Source of the DNA: a bacterium
GTDB lineage: Bacteria; Bdellovibrionota; UBA2428
NCBI GenBank assembly: GCA_009991595.1
Contig: JAACVK010000049.1
Span: forward strand, 1-33,941
Length of the DNA stretch: 33,941 bases
Direction: 5' to 3'
Shown one piece after another: positions 15,910 to 24,444 of the stretch. Every line of letters begins with the position of its first letter. The stretch's first letter is position 1. The notes under the pieces were generated by a model. The model saw nothing but the letters and a program-made list of their open reading frames with translations. It was not told the DNA's origin and did no database searches. The position numbers and the translations under genes are program-made.

Positions 15910-18802
15910 AGAATTGATTGAAGCCGGGGCCGGCTGTGGAAAAACATACAGCATCGTGTCGCGCTATATTCAAGCACTTGGCTATGACGAAAAAGGGCAG
16001 AAAATCAAAGGAGTAGAGAGCTTCTCTCCATCGGAGATCATCTGTCTAACTTTTACAGAGCTGGCTGCCTCGCAAATGTTAGATCGAATCTTAGAGAGAC
16101 TGAGTTCCCTGGACCTTGACCACCTAAAGGCTGAAGTGATTGAGACTTCAAGAATTAGCACCTTTCACGGATACTGCTATAAAAGCTTAGGACCTTATCT
16201 AAGTGATCTAGGATACGAGAACACCGAATTACTCCCCACCTCTCTAACTCGCGCGCAAAAAAGACAGTGGTTACTCAATCAGTTTCAAAGACACCCTTCA
16301 CTTATTTTTGAGAACATTAAACTCAACAGCCTCTTAGAACTTGCCCAAGAGACTTGGTTTAGTGACCACTCCGCAAATCCAGCTGTCTTAGAGGAAAAAC
16401 TCCAGAGCTATCAAAGCCACTATCTGAAGTTTCTATCCACACTTAAACAAGATCTAGTTCAAACGACCACCGATCTAGGACACGACTTAAGTGAAAACGC
16501 TAAGTCCTGGCCTGCCCAAGCTATCAACAAGCTAGCAAGCAAGAACCCCGACTTAAGCGAAGTCACATTCCGATCTAATGGAAAGCCTTCCCTCAAGGAG
16601 GCCGCCCCTGCTCTCCTTGAGAGAGTTTCTCAGTTGCGAGACTTTCACCAATCAGGCTTTCAAAAACTACTCACCGAAGAAAGCATACAAAGAGAGGTTT
16701 CAACTCAACACGAAATTTTCTCTTATTTGAAGTCCATTCGAATCAATCCACCCAAGCTTCTCGACTTTGCCGCACTTGAATACGAGTTCCTAGAATTACT
16801 CAGACATCCTTCAGAAAAAGTAAGGCTACAAAAACCTAAGCTATTCATCGTGGATGAGTTTCAAGACACAAGCCCCGAGCAGTTCGAAATTATTCAAAAA
16901 CTTTCCAGCGATGAAACTCAATGGTATTTCGTCGGCGACCCCAAGCAAAGCATCTATTCATTTCGTAAGGCAGACATTCGACTTTACTCCAAATTAAAGA
17001 AAGAGCTGAAATTAGTTTCCCTCGAGAACAACTGGCGTTCTCACCCAAAACTTCTTGAGATTTTTAACACCATTCAAGAAAAGCTCTTCGATCGAAGCTC
17101 CGAATTCGACCCAAGTCCGCAGAATTTAAAATCTGGCATCCCCGACCCTAGCTCACTCCACCCTAACGCCCCCAACTTGAGAGTGCATGAGGCTCCTCGA
17201 AAAGTAGACCTTTTTGACTTCTTCAAAAATTCCTATCTACAAAGGTGTCAGGAAAAGCCTGGAAGAAGCCACGCTGCTTTGTTTAGAAGTTGGAACAAGC
17301 TCTATCACTATGCTCAGAGCCTCCAAAAAGAGAAGATTCCATTTCGAATCATTGGCTCTGAGAACTTTTTAAATCACCATCTATCAGAACTTTTCATCCT
17401 CTATTTATTTTGGGCAGATAAACCCGAGGATCTCGAAGCCCGCTTAGCCTTAAAACGCTGGACTCACGGCGACTTTATCGAAGAACTTGAAACAGATTTC
17501 TTGTCGGCTAAAAAATTAAACACCCCTTCCGGCCATTTATTAGACTTCACTCAGCTGATTCAACCTCGAAGATGGCTCAATGGTGCTGAGTGGGCCGCAG
17601 CTATGGAAAGAAAGCTTATCGCCCTAGAAAAGCTGCATTTACACTACAGCCTTTCCCCCTCAGACCTTGCCTTCTATATTAAAGATAGCTTGAGTCACGA
17701 TGACACTTCTCTGGACAGCGTTCAAAGCCGCAATCACACAAGCGCTGAAACTGTAAATCTAATGACCATTCATGCTTCCAAAGGGCTAGAGTTTGATTGT
17801 GTCTACCTCGTTGAACCTTTAGAAACCTTGCGAACAAGCTTTGACATGAGCATCGGAGACGAAGATGAAAGCGTTGCCAAACTAGAGTTCTTCAATGCAA
17901 CAAGCCGAAATTACCAACCCTCTTTGTTCTACAAGACGAAATCATACGAAAAATCCTTAAATGAACATTCTGAAAGCAAACGTGTTTTTTACGTCGCCTT
18001 CACTCGATCAAAAGAATGTTTAGATGTTCTCATTAACTCGCCCTCAAAATCAGCCACTCGAGACATTAAAACAGCCATGCCAATTTTAGGCCTAGCCAGC
18101 GGCAAAAAAGCTCCTTGGAATCTGATTCTAAAGGAATCATCCGGTCGCTGGAATCAAAAGGATGTCGAATGGCTTCAATCTGAAGCTAAGCCCCAGCAAA
18201 GTGGAGAAGCCGAGAGCCAATGGCTTCTTCCCGAAATGCTTCAAGCCAGCAATCTGTCCACTCACTTTAGAGGTGGCGTCAGCGATTTCTTGAAAGACCA
18301 GGAAGTTTCCTCACCTGAAACCTCTCGAATACAAAAGGTCTCAACGGCTGAGCTAGGAACAAAGCTTCATGAGGCCCTAAGCGTCTGGGATGGAGACCTT
18401 AACAAGATTTCCAAGCTTCCCCACATAAACCTTCATCCGGAGCTCCAGCCCATATTCAATAATTTGCTCTCCCTTCAAGAGCTAAAACCATTTTGGACCG
18501 CACTCCAAAGTGATGAATCAAGGATCTTAAGAGAACTACCTCTTTTGATCAGCCACAAACAAGAATACACCCTAAGTGGTGTCGCCGATGCAATTGCGCT
18601 CATTGACAACGAAATCTGGGTGCTCGACTGGAAGAGCTCAGGAAGCCTTTCTTCCTTTCGAACGGAAGAACGTATTCAAAAAATCAGAGAACAATTAAAG
18701 CTCTACGCTAGTGCCTTCATTCAACAAGACCTGAGAATCAAACTCGTTGCCGTCGGCATTGACGTTAACCGCCATCAGGTAAAAGTTTTAATCAACGAAT
18801 AA
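15902..18802 (+). CDS. addA: AddA/RecB-like UvrD-family helicase with C-terminal nuclease
   Basis: SF1A helicase-nuclease of 966 residues acting on DNA ends. Helicase motifs are in order: Walker A AGAGCGKTY (8-16), ICLTFTELAA (Ia), STFHGYCYK, motif II VDEFQDTSP (about 317-325), VGDPKQSIYSFRKAD (III), ENNWRSHPKL (IV), MTIHASKGLEFD (V, near 620) and FYVAFTRSKECL (VI, near 695). The C-terminal PD-(D/E)XK domain shows GTKLHEALSVW, SGVADAIALIDNEIWVLDWK (893-912, acidic residues and Lys present) and QLKLYASAF. It is shorter than Bacillus AddA. The ATG lies inside the end of the nuclease partner gene, implying coupled expression. The absence of separate RecC/RecD favours AddAB over RecBCD. Confidence 0.85.
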   Translation: MTRELIEAGAGCGKTYSIVSRYIQALGYDEKGQKIKGVESFSPSEIICLTFTELAASQMLDRILERLSSLDLDHLKAEVIETSRISTFHGYCYKSLGPYLSDLGYENTELLPTSLTRAQKRQWLLNQFQRHPSLIFENIKLNSLLELAQETWFSDHSANPAVLEEKLQSYQSHYLKFLSTLKQDLVQTTTDLGHDLSENAKSWPAQAINKLASKNPDLSEVTFRSNGKPSLKEAAPALLERVSQLRDFHQSGFQKLLTEESIQREVSTQHEIFSYLKSIRINPPKLLDFAALEYEFLELLRHPSEKVRLQKPKLFIVDEFQDTSPEQFEIIQKLSSDETQWYFVGDPKQSIYSFRKADIRLYSKLKKELKLVSLENNWRSHPKLLEIFNTIQEKLFDRSSEFDPSPQNLKSGIPDPSSLHPNAPNLRVHEAPRKVDLFDFFKNSYLQRCQEKPGRSHAALFRSWNKLYHYAQSLQKEKIPFRIIGSENFLNHHLSELFILYLFWADKPEDLEARLALKRWTHGDFIEELETDFLSAKKLNTPSGHLLDFTQLIQPRRWLNGAEWAAAMERKLIALEKLHLHYSLSPSDLAFYIKDSLSHDDTSLDSVQSRNHTSAETVNLMTIHASKGLEFDCVYLVEPLETLRTSFDMSIGDEDESVAKLEFFNATSRNYQPSLFYKTKSYEKSLNEHSESKRVFYVAFTRSKECLDVLINSPSKSATRDIKTAMPILGLASGKKAPWNLILKESSGRWNQKDVEWLQSEAKPQQSGEAESQWLLPEMLQASNLSTHFRGGVSDFLKDQEVSSPETSRIQKVSTAELGTKLHEALSVWDGDLNKISKLPHINLHPELQPIFNNLLSLQELKPFWTALQSDESRILRELPLLISHKQEYTLSGVADAIALIDNEIWVLDWKSSGSLSSFRTEERIQKIREQLKLYASAFIQQDLRIKLVAVGIDVNRHQVKVLINE

Positions 18803-18806
18803 AAAA

Positions 18807-19763
18807 TCACTTTAGGCTTTTAAATCCTTCATCCCTATTGATGATCGGACGGTATTTCAACTCTAGCTTGGCTTTAGAGATATTATACTTCCTAGGCATG
18901 TTTACGAAAGACAAGTCAAACCTAGTAAGTAGAGGCGTCGACTTAAGTCGCAATAATCTCCAGAGCCCCTCTATACTGCAAGCCAAAGAGGCCCCCAAGA
19001 AGCCTGGTATTGATTTTGTAGGAATAGGCACATTGAAAGAATCAAAAACTCGACTAAAGAACTCCCTCACAGTTGCCTCCTCGTCGTCAGTAACAAAATA
19101 GACACTCTTGTCTTTTCCGTGGACTAAGGCCAAACGAACAATTTCGGCAACGTTCTTTACGTGAACAGCTTCAAAACTAGCATTGCCATTGTCCACCCAC
19201 ATAAAATCATTGGATCGAACTTTTTTGAGAATTGTGCTCAAGGCATTGCTATCAGGACCCCAGATAAAAGTGGGACGAATTATCAAAACTTCCATTGAGA
19301 AGGAAGTGGAAAGCAAAAACTCCTCAACAATTTTTTTTGACTTTCCGTAATAAGAGTTGGGTTCTTCAGGGTAGCTCTCACTCTCGCTTATATTCATTAA
19401 AGGGTCTTTGTCTTGAAGCACTGACTCTGAGCTAATGTGAATAAATCTTTTAATTTTAGCTCGGTCAGCTGCTTTCGCAAGATTTTGGGTGGCATCGATC
19501 ATACCCTCTTGATATTTTTCCCAAGGACCCCAAAACTCTACAGGTGCAGCGCAATGAACAACAACATCAACTCCATTAAGATATTTTTGATAGGACTCAA
19601 CATCTCCTAAGTCGCCCAAGACCACAGTTGCTCCAAGTTCATTGATCTTGAGTTCGGACTTTGCAGAACGTGCCAGAGCAAAAACTTCGTGATCGTCACT
19701 TAGCAAACTCTGGATCACTTGCTTCCCAAGGAATCCACTGCCTCCAGTTACAAAAATTCTCAC
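18807..19763 (-). CDS. NAD(P)-dependent epimerase/dehydratase (extended SDR)
   Basis: Cytoplasmic Rossmann-fold oxidoreductase of 318 residues. The dinucleotide site TGGSGFLG (6-13) is followed by GDLGD (50-54), VVHCAAP (68-74), SSESV (111-115) and the catalytic YxxxK at Y139-K143 (SYYGKSKK). The overall pattern resembles 3-beta-hydroxysteroid-dehydrogenase/isomerase-like SDRs more than sugar epimerases, but the substrate cannot be named. The GTG start shares GTGA with the stop of the upstream ArsR-type regulator gene, so the enzyme is translated from that message and is presumably under the regulator's control. Confidence 0.88.
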   Translation of the reverse strand: MRIFVTGGSGFLGKQVIQSLLSDDHEVFALARSAKSELKINELGATVVLGDLGDVESYQKYLNGVDVVVHCAAPVEFWGPWEKYQEGMIDATQNLAKAADRAKIKRFIHISSESVLQDKDPLMNISESESYPEEPNSYYGKSKKIVEEFLLSTSFSMEVLIIRPTFIWGPDSNALSTILKKVRSNDFMWVDNGNASFEAVHVKNVAEIVRLALVHGKDKSVYFVTDDEEATVREFFSRVFDSFNVPIPTKSIPGFLGASLACSIEGLWRLLRLKSTPLLTRFDLSFVNMPRKYNISKAKLELKYRPIINRDEGFKSLK

Positions 19764-20053
19764 GACTTAAGCTCCTTTATCACTTCATTGAGTAATGATT
19801 GGTTCAAATTACAAGTGATGAACTTGCCCTGTTTGTCAGTTTCTACGAGCTCTGCGTTCATCAACTCTTTTAAATGGTGAGAAATAGTAGGAGCTCCTAT
19901 ATTTAAAGACTCACACAGAGAAGAAAGCAAACAAGCCCTCTTCTTTTTGCCAATCTCAATTTTGTGATGGTTCTTAATCTTAAGATAAAGCTCCAACCTA
20001 TTCGGATTTGATAGTGCTTTAAATACTTTACTCAGTTTCTTAACGTCACTCAT
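19760..20053 (-). CDS. ArsR-family winged-helix transcriptional regulator
   Basis: A 97-residue DNA-binding protein. VFKALSNPNRLELYLKI (about 10-26) opens the ArsR fold, and LCESLNIGAPTISHHLKELM (46-65) is the helix-turn-helix with recognition helix, followed by the beta-wing (AELVETDKQGKFITCNLN). The typical metal box ELCVCDL is replaced by ACLLSSLCESL, so it may not be a metal sensor; C40 and C47 remain as possible redox or metal ligands. No ribosome site precedes the ATG; instead a 24-bp palindrome overlaps the start codon, consistent with autorepression and perhaps a leaderless message. It overlaps the SDR gene by four bases, forming an operon. Confidence 0.88.
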   Translation of the reverse strand: MSDVKKLSKVFKALSNPNRLELYLKIKNHHKIEIGKKKRACLLSSLCESLNIGAPTISHHLKELMNAELVETDKQGKFITCNLNQSLLNEVIKELKS

Positions 20054-20075
20054 AATTCGATATATATCGAATTAT
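20052..20075. promoter_or_regulatory. 24-bp palindromic operator overlapping the arsR-type start codon
   Basis: ATAATTCGATAT followed directly by ATATCGAATTAT is a perfect 24-bp palindrome at 20052-20075. A further ATTCGATA half-site is directly repeated beside it (to about 20079), so three half-sites are present. The palindrome covers two bases of the regulator's ATG. AT-rich 12-2-12-type palindromes at their own promoter are the usual operators of ArsR proteins. Confidence 0.75.
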
Positions 20076-20107
20076 CGAATCGTTGTCAAGAAGCCCCAAC
20101 ACTTCGC

Positions 20108-20956
20108 TCACTCATCATGGAAAGCGTAGGCTTTGGTGTCGTCTTCGCGGATGATAATTTCTGGAGTGACACCGGCCGCATTTTTTTCAAACACCCATTG
20201 GTAGAAATCTTCTTGGCAATGCAAAGGCAGTCGAGGGCACCCCCAGGTGCTAAGAGCCTCTAGTGGATGATCTTCTTTGTCGTTTTCGTGCGAATGCAGA
20301 TAGAAATCATAGCGATCCAAGAGATCTTTCCTCGCGTATTTTTTATCTTCTTCTGATTTAATCTCAATCATTTTCACACCTGGCAAAAGACTCCCTTCGG
20401 AATCACGCCCCCAAGCTGATTTAGCTCTGTGATATTGAGATCCCGAAGCCTTCGTATAAAGCTTATAAGTTCCCAAGGAACCAGTGGGTCTTTTTGAAAT
20501 CGTTTTCCCGTTCGACCAATAATCCGGCTTAAAGAGGCAGGCCTCGGCCTGACTTCCAGAAACGTAGTCTCTTTCCTTTTCTTTTAAAAAGTCAAAGTCT
20601 ACAGGTGCAGGCAGGTCTCCAATGGTCCAATCGTCGTAGTGTTTACTCTGTGACCTAAGGCGCTCCAGCCGTTCGACACTTCCAAACTTGGTCTCACCTC
20701 GCCCCAATGCGCGGCACTTTTTATAACCACTTTCTTCATCGCCCCATTTTACCCAGCCCAGATCACAACGATTCGCAGGAAGGTAGATCTCTACTTTATT
20801 CTCGTTTTCTAAAGGTATTCTAGCGACCTCGGTCACAAGGTCTTTGCTAACAAAGAGCTGATTTTGCTTCGAGGGAAGCGAATCTTGACTCGATGCATTG
20901 GTGGAAAAAATAACAACTCCGGGCACCACAAAGCAACCTACAAAAAATTTAAACAT
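20108..20956 (-). CDS. Secreted L,D-transpeptidase-like (YkuD-type) protein
   Basis: Probable periplasmic or secreted peptidoglycan-acting protein of 282 residues. The ATG at 20956 follows GGAGG by five bases; an upstream in-frame start at 20980 has no such support. The signal peptide is about 1-24 (MFKFFVGCFVVPGVVIFSTN, ASSQ). The C-terminal half has a SLGTYKLY strand and a candidate active site LHSHENDKEDHPLEALST followed by WGCPRL, with H223 and nucleophile C240. This resembles the YkuD HxxxxxxxxxxSxGCxR signature, here S-T-W-G-C-P-R. Other Cys pairs may form disulfides. Homology is judged from this motif alone, so the assignment is moderate. It is divergent from an NlpC/P60-like gene. Confidence 0.6.
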   Translation of the reverse strand: MFKFFVGCFVVPGVVIFSTNASSQDSLPSKQNQLFVSKDLVTEVARIPLENENKVEIYLPANRCDLGWVKWGDEESGYKKCRALGRGETKFGSVERLERLRSQSKHYDDWTIGDLPAPVDFDFLKEKERDYVSGSQAEACLFKPDYWSNGKTISKRPTGSLGTYKLYTKASGSQYHRAKSAWGRDSEGSLLPGVKMIEIKSEEDKKYARKDLLDRYDFYLHSHENDKEDHPLEALSTWGCPRLPLHCQEDFYQWVFEKNAAGVTPEIIIREDDTKAYAFHDE

Positions 20957-21027
20957 TCTCACCTCCGAACTCTGCCTCAAGATGGCTACTAATTCATCAA
21001 GAACGCAGGCTCAAGAAAAATTATTGT

Positions 21028-21056
21028 TTGTTAAAAAATTCGCACTGGTTTATACC
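21028..21056 (+). promoter_or_regulatory. Candidate sigma-70 promoter of the NlpC/P60-like gene
   Basis: TTGTTA (21028-21033) and TATACC (21051-21056) are separated by exactly 17 bases, each matching four of six consensus positions. Transcription would begin near 21063, giving a leader of about 23 bases that includes the strong GGAGG ribosome site. Unproven. Confidence 0.4.
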
Positions 21057-21085
21057 CCGATCAGGTGTGGACCTTGGAGGTACTA

Positions 21086-22648
21086 ATGAAAAATGTATTT
21101 TTTACTGTTTTGTTTGCGCTCGTCGCATTTCAAACTGCTGCTCAGCGCTCTGGCGCATGGGAAATTGAACGAGACTGGACCGCTGATGATGAGCGTGCGT
21201 ATTCTCAATTCATCGCCGACCTTGGCGAAAGCGGATGCAACACAACCACTCGATGCATCAACAGCAAAGCGAATCCATACCGCCACCTAAACCCCGACTC
21301 ACTAAAAAGTTATGTAAAAGCAGATTGCGCCGACCTACCTTATGTCCTACGCGCTTATTTTGCCTACATGAACAAGCTCCCATTCAGTTGGACAAATAAG
21401 TTCACACACGTCAAAGGAAGCGGCGATATTCGCTACAGCAAATATGGAAACAAACCAACGAGCCGGAGAGTTGTTAGCCCTGGAGAAAACGTAAAGACAA
21501 TTCTTAGCGAAGTCACCTGGATTTCAAGTGGTGTTTTTCGGATGCCTCCCGAGCTTGATGTAAACGGACAAATCTTCCCAGACTTTTACTCTCCAAAAGT
21601 TTCTCAAAAGAGCATTCGTCCTGGAACCATTGTATATGATCCTAACGGACACGTAGCCATCATTTACCGAGTAGAAAAAAACGGTCGTATTCACCTCATG
21701 GATGCACACCCTGACAACACTATTAGCCGCATTGTATACGGCGAAAAATTTGTAAGAACTCGCCCAGCCGCTGGTGCTGGATTCAAAAACTGGAGACCTG
21801 TTACTTACAACTCCAATCACCCCGTTGCGAAACGCAATTCAGATGTATCTGACTTTAACCTAGAACAGTACTATGGAACCAACCCTTCCAACGACTCTTG
21901 GAGTGCAGGAAAATTTGTTATCAACGGCCAAACTCTAGGTTATTACGATTACGTACGCGTAGCTCTTGCCGGTGGTAATCTGCGCTACGACCCCATTGAA
22001 GAATTTGAAGCCATGTTGACTGCTGTCTGTAACGATCTCATTGATCGAGCTCACGCGATCGACACAGGTCTTGAATCAGGAATCCACAGAAAGCCACACC
22101 CTACAAACTTGCCTGACAACATTTACGGAACACATGGCGAATGGGAAAGCTACTCCACCCCCTCTAGAGATGCCCGCCTAAAGACCTCTTTTGTTGAGAT
22201 GAGAAAGTATCTCGAGCGTTTTGTGAGCATGGCCGATGCCGGTAGTGATCGACTAGATTTTGCTGGAACTGGTGCAGACCTTAAAGCCACCTTGATTAAA
22301 ATTTACGACGCCGACGCTGACCAATGCCGAATCAGCTACACTCGCAGCAATGGAGCGACTCAGGAGTTGTCTTTGGAAGAGGTTGAAAATAGACTTTGGA
22401 AGCTATCATTTGATCCCTACCATTGCATCGAATACCGCTGGGGTGCCACTGATGCAGAACTTTCGAGCTGCAATGACGATGCAACCAAACGTGCTTGGTA
22501 CGATGCTGAACAACGCCTAAGAAATCAGATCGATCGAACCTACGACACAAAAATGGGATTCAGCTTAGCCCAACTTAGGGCGAATGCTCCCGGAAGCGGT
22601 GTAGACAATCCTCCTGTTGTAAACATTCGTGAATTTCTTAGAGACTAG
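21086..22648 (+). CDS. Secreted NlpC/P60-like cysteine hydrolase
   Basis: A 520-residue exported protein. The ATG at 21086 follows GGAGG by six bases and gives the signal peptide MKNVFFTVLFALVAFQTAAQ; an in-frame GTG at 21065 lacks support. The N-terminal third resembles a papain-fold amidase: C81 at the head of a helix (ADCADLPYVLRAYFAYM), H189 in GTIVYDPNGHVAIIYRV (181-196) and LMDAHPDN (204-211) as likely third polar residue. NlpC/P60 or related enzymes cut peptidoglycan peptides. The C-terminal 300 residues are unrecognised, with several Cys (CNDLIDRA, DQCRI, YHCIEYRW, SSCNDD). Expression looks good from the ribosome site and upstream promoter match. It lies divergent from an L,D-transpeptidase-like gene. 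Confidence 0.65.
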   Translation: MKNVFFTVLFALVAFQTAAQRSGAWEIERDWTADDERAYSQFIADLGESGCNTTTRCINSKANPYRHLNPDSLKSYVKADCADLPYVLRAYFAYMNKLPFSWTNKFTHVKGSGDIRYSKYGNKPTSRRVVSPGENVKTILSEVTWISSGVFRMPPELDVNGQIFPDFYSPKVSQKSIRPGTIVYDPNGHVAIIYRVEKNGRIHLMDAHPDNTISRIVYGEKFVRTRPAAGAGFKNWRPVTYNSNHPVAKRNSDVSDFNLEQYYGTNPSNDSWSAGKFVINGQTLGYYDYVRVALAGGNLRYDPIEEFEAMLTAVCNDLIDRAHAIDTGLESGIHRKPHPTNLPDNIYGTHGEWESYSTPSRDARLKTSFVEMRKYLERFVSMADAGSDRLDFAGTGADLKATLIKIYDADADQCRISYTRSNGATQELSLEEVENRLWKLSFDPYHCIEYRWGATDAELSSCNDDATKRAWYDAEQRLRNQIDRTYDTKMGFSLAQLRANAPGSGVDNPPVVNIREFLRD

Positions 22649-22650
22649 AT

Positions 22651-22687
22651 AAAAAAAGGTCGCCCTCTCCTCCTTGAGTGGGCGACT
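22651..22687 (-). terminator. Rho-independent terminator of the pectate-lyase-like gene
   Basis: On the minus strand a hairpin with arms GTCGCCC and GGGCGAC (22680-22686 and 22659-22665), closed by a G-U pair, with a 14-base loop is followed by a run of seven T (complement of A7 at 22651-22657). It lies 42-78 bases past the stop of the minus-strand gene. On the plus strand there is no T-run, so it serves mainly the minus strand. Confidence 0.85.
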
Positions 22688-22728
22688 AACTCATCGCTTA
22701 GTCCTTAAGCGCTTTACTTCGCTCTTTT

Positions 22729-24204
22729 TTAAATCTCACATTTTACGCTTGCTGATGTGTATGCCGTATAATTCTTCGAACTTCTTTTCTTATAGCTACA
22801 ACTACTTGTAGTCTTCGAAACGACATTTCCAGAGCACTTACCTTCGGCCGCGTCCAAAGCCCGACCTTTGGCCAAATCACATGCCTTTGACTTGTCCCCT
22901 TTTGTAGTTCCACCTTTGCCATCGGCTGAGAACGTTTGAAAGGAGGGCTTCTCCGGCTCTGGGCGCGGCTCTGGAGACGGGGCAGCCTCTCCTCCAGAAT
23001 AGTCGCAGGTTACCTTAGCAGACCCATTACAACTCACACCCTTTGAGGTCGATTTACAGCTATCGCAACTAGAGCTTTGCTCCACGATTTTACCTTCGCT
23101 TGAACAACGAGATCGAGCATTCACCAAGGCACGGTCTTCAGCTCGAGAGCAAGCTAGCTTTTCTTGTTCAGAACGACTCATGTCTTTTTCGGTGCCACCT
23201 ACACCCTGGCCACTATAAAGCACTGAACCCTCTCCAGGGTTCTCACTTGGTGGCGGCTCTGGGGAAGGGACAGGATTCTGAGCGATACAACGGTTCTTGA
23301 AAGATCCCTTGAAATTTCGCTTACAAGCCGAAGTGTCGTTACCACACATATCTCCACGACCATTCTGCTCAGTGTTCGCAAACTGATCGCAAGAACCTTT
23401 GGCCGTGTTGTCTTCGGCATAAACATACCCATACTGAGAAGACATAATAGGAGTCTTACAACCTTCGAAATGGTTACCTATTGCGGTTAAAGTGCCTTGT
23501 TTTTTCTTTTGTAAATATCCCGCCCCCCGAAATCCATATCCTCTGCATCCGTAAACTTTGTTATTGTAGGCTTTTATATTACAAACGATGGGACACTCTT
23601 TGGCGACATGATTACCGGGATCAGCTTTGTATGTGCACGCACCAATAGCTCTTGGAATATCGCGAAACACGGAGTTTTGCACGGTCATCGACCCACCATT
23701 ACATTGAATTGCTTTATCGGGACCATTTTTAAAGACTGAATTTCGAATAATGGAACCTGTGGCTGAAGAAGTCTGCTTGTTACCATTCGTAATTGCGTCT
23801 TCACAAATTCTCTCGAAGGTGACTCCGTCCACAATGTTATCTTTGCCTTTTCCCAAATGAATTCCCTCAGGTGATAAAAGGATTGTGAGATTTTTTATAA
23901 CGTTCTTATTACCGTTAGTATAAAAAGTAGCGTAAGCATCTCCACGAGGAATCTCATCGCACTGAGAGCCCTCACCCTTCCACGACAGACGCATTTTATT
24001 ACGTCCATCAATGACAACACCGCCATTGAGGGCAATCCCCTTACTTATGTAAATAATGTCATCCGAACAATTCTCAGCATCGAAATCAAAAGTCTTTTTG
24101 CTGTTAACCGCGTTTCTAATATCCGTTTCAGTGCATTTCTTGGCAACACCATCAAACGAATATACAAAAAAGCACAATGTAAAAATTATCCTCACCCAAC
24201 CCAT
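22729..24204 (-). CDS. Secreted pectate-lyase-like (PL3-type) beta-helix protein with two Cys-rich C-terminal repeats
   Basis: A 491-residue exported protein. The ATG at 24204 follows GGAAGGAT at good spacing; another ATG at 24231 would precede the signal peptide (MGWVRIIFTLCFFVYSFDGV, AKK). Residues 25-300 form a right-handed beta-helix: VIDGRNKMRLSW, NKNVIKNLTILLSPEGIHLG, VDGVTFERICEDAITNGNKQ, IIRNSVFKNGPDKAIQCNGG, SMTVQNSVFRDI. The ICEDA and DKAIQCNGG segments resemble family PL3 pectate lyases. Two Pro-rich linkers (PVPSPEPPPSENPGEG and PSPEPRPEPEKP) separate two related Cys-rich units at about 330-402 and 421-490, sharing GxGGTxK, an ACxxAxxRAL helix and paired Cys. These may bind a polymer or the cell surface. 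A terminator follows. Confidence 0.7.
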   Translation of the reverse strand: MGWVRIIFTLCFFVYSFDGVAKKCTETDIRNAVNSKKTFDFDAENCSDDIIYISKGIALNGGVVIDGRNKMRLSWKGEGSQCDEIPRGDAYATFYTNGNKNVIKNLTILLSPEGIHLGKGKDNIVDGVTFERICEDAITNGNKQTSSATGSIIRNSVFKNGPDKAIQCNGGSMTVQNSVFRDIPRAIGACTYKADPGNHVAKECPIVCNIKAYNNKVYGCRGYGFRGAGYLQKKKQGTLTAIGNHFEGCKTPIMSSQYGYVYAEDNTAKGSCDQFANTEQNGRGDMCGNDTSACKRNFKGSFKNRCIAQNPVPSPEPPPSENPGEGSVLYSGQGVGGTEKDMSRSEQEKLACSRAEDRALVNARSRCSSEGKIVEQSSSCDSCKSTSKGVSCNGSAKVTCDYSGGEAAPSPEPRPEPEKPSFQTFSADGKGGTTKGDKSKACDLAKGRALDAAEGKCSGNVVSKTTSSCSYKKRSSKNYTAYTSASVKCEI

Positions 24205-24297
24205 AGCTAGATCCTTCCCACAGGAGACCATTCAGTCGCCTTAAAAACACTGTGTTGAGCTTTTAAAGAAATTACATAAAAAAAGCCCAACAAGTTT

Positions 24298-24310
24298 ACT
24301 AGATTCTAGT
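24298..24310. repeat. 13-base palindrome upstream of the pectate-lyase-like gene
   Basis: ACTAGA-T-TCTAGT is a perfect inverted repeat about 95 bases before the pectate-lyase-like ATG on the minus strand. It could be an operator. No regulator is known. Confidence 0.35.
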
Positions 24311-24398
24311 GAGCTTACATGGAGTTCGAATCTTGTTTCTAAACTGTAAAGCCAATGAGAACTTGGAACCAATTAAGATAATATAAAGAAGCAAACTT

Positions 24399-24425
24399 TG
24401 AACCACTATCTAAAAATGAACCACT
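24399..24425. repeat. Two direct copies of TGAACCACT
   Basis: TGAACCACT occurs at 24399-24407 and 24417-24425, 18 bases from start to start, between the stop of the glycosyltransferase gene (24445) and the pectate-lyase-like promoter region. Spacing of about two helical turns would suit tandem protein sites. Function is unknown. Confidence 0.35.
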
Positions 24426-24444
24426 GTTTACGGGCAAAACACTC

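Noticed and set aside
24254-24291. Imperfect inverted repeat GTTGAGCTTTT / AAAAAGCCCAAC as a terminator
   Set aside because: It has a mismatch, a long loop and no convergent gene end next to it; I could not support a terminator.
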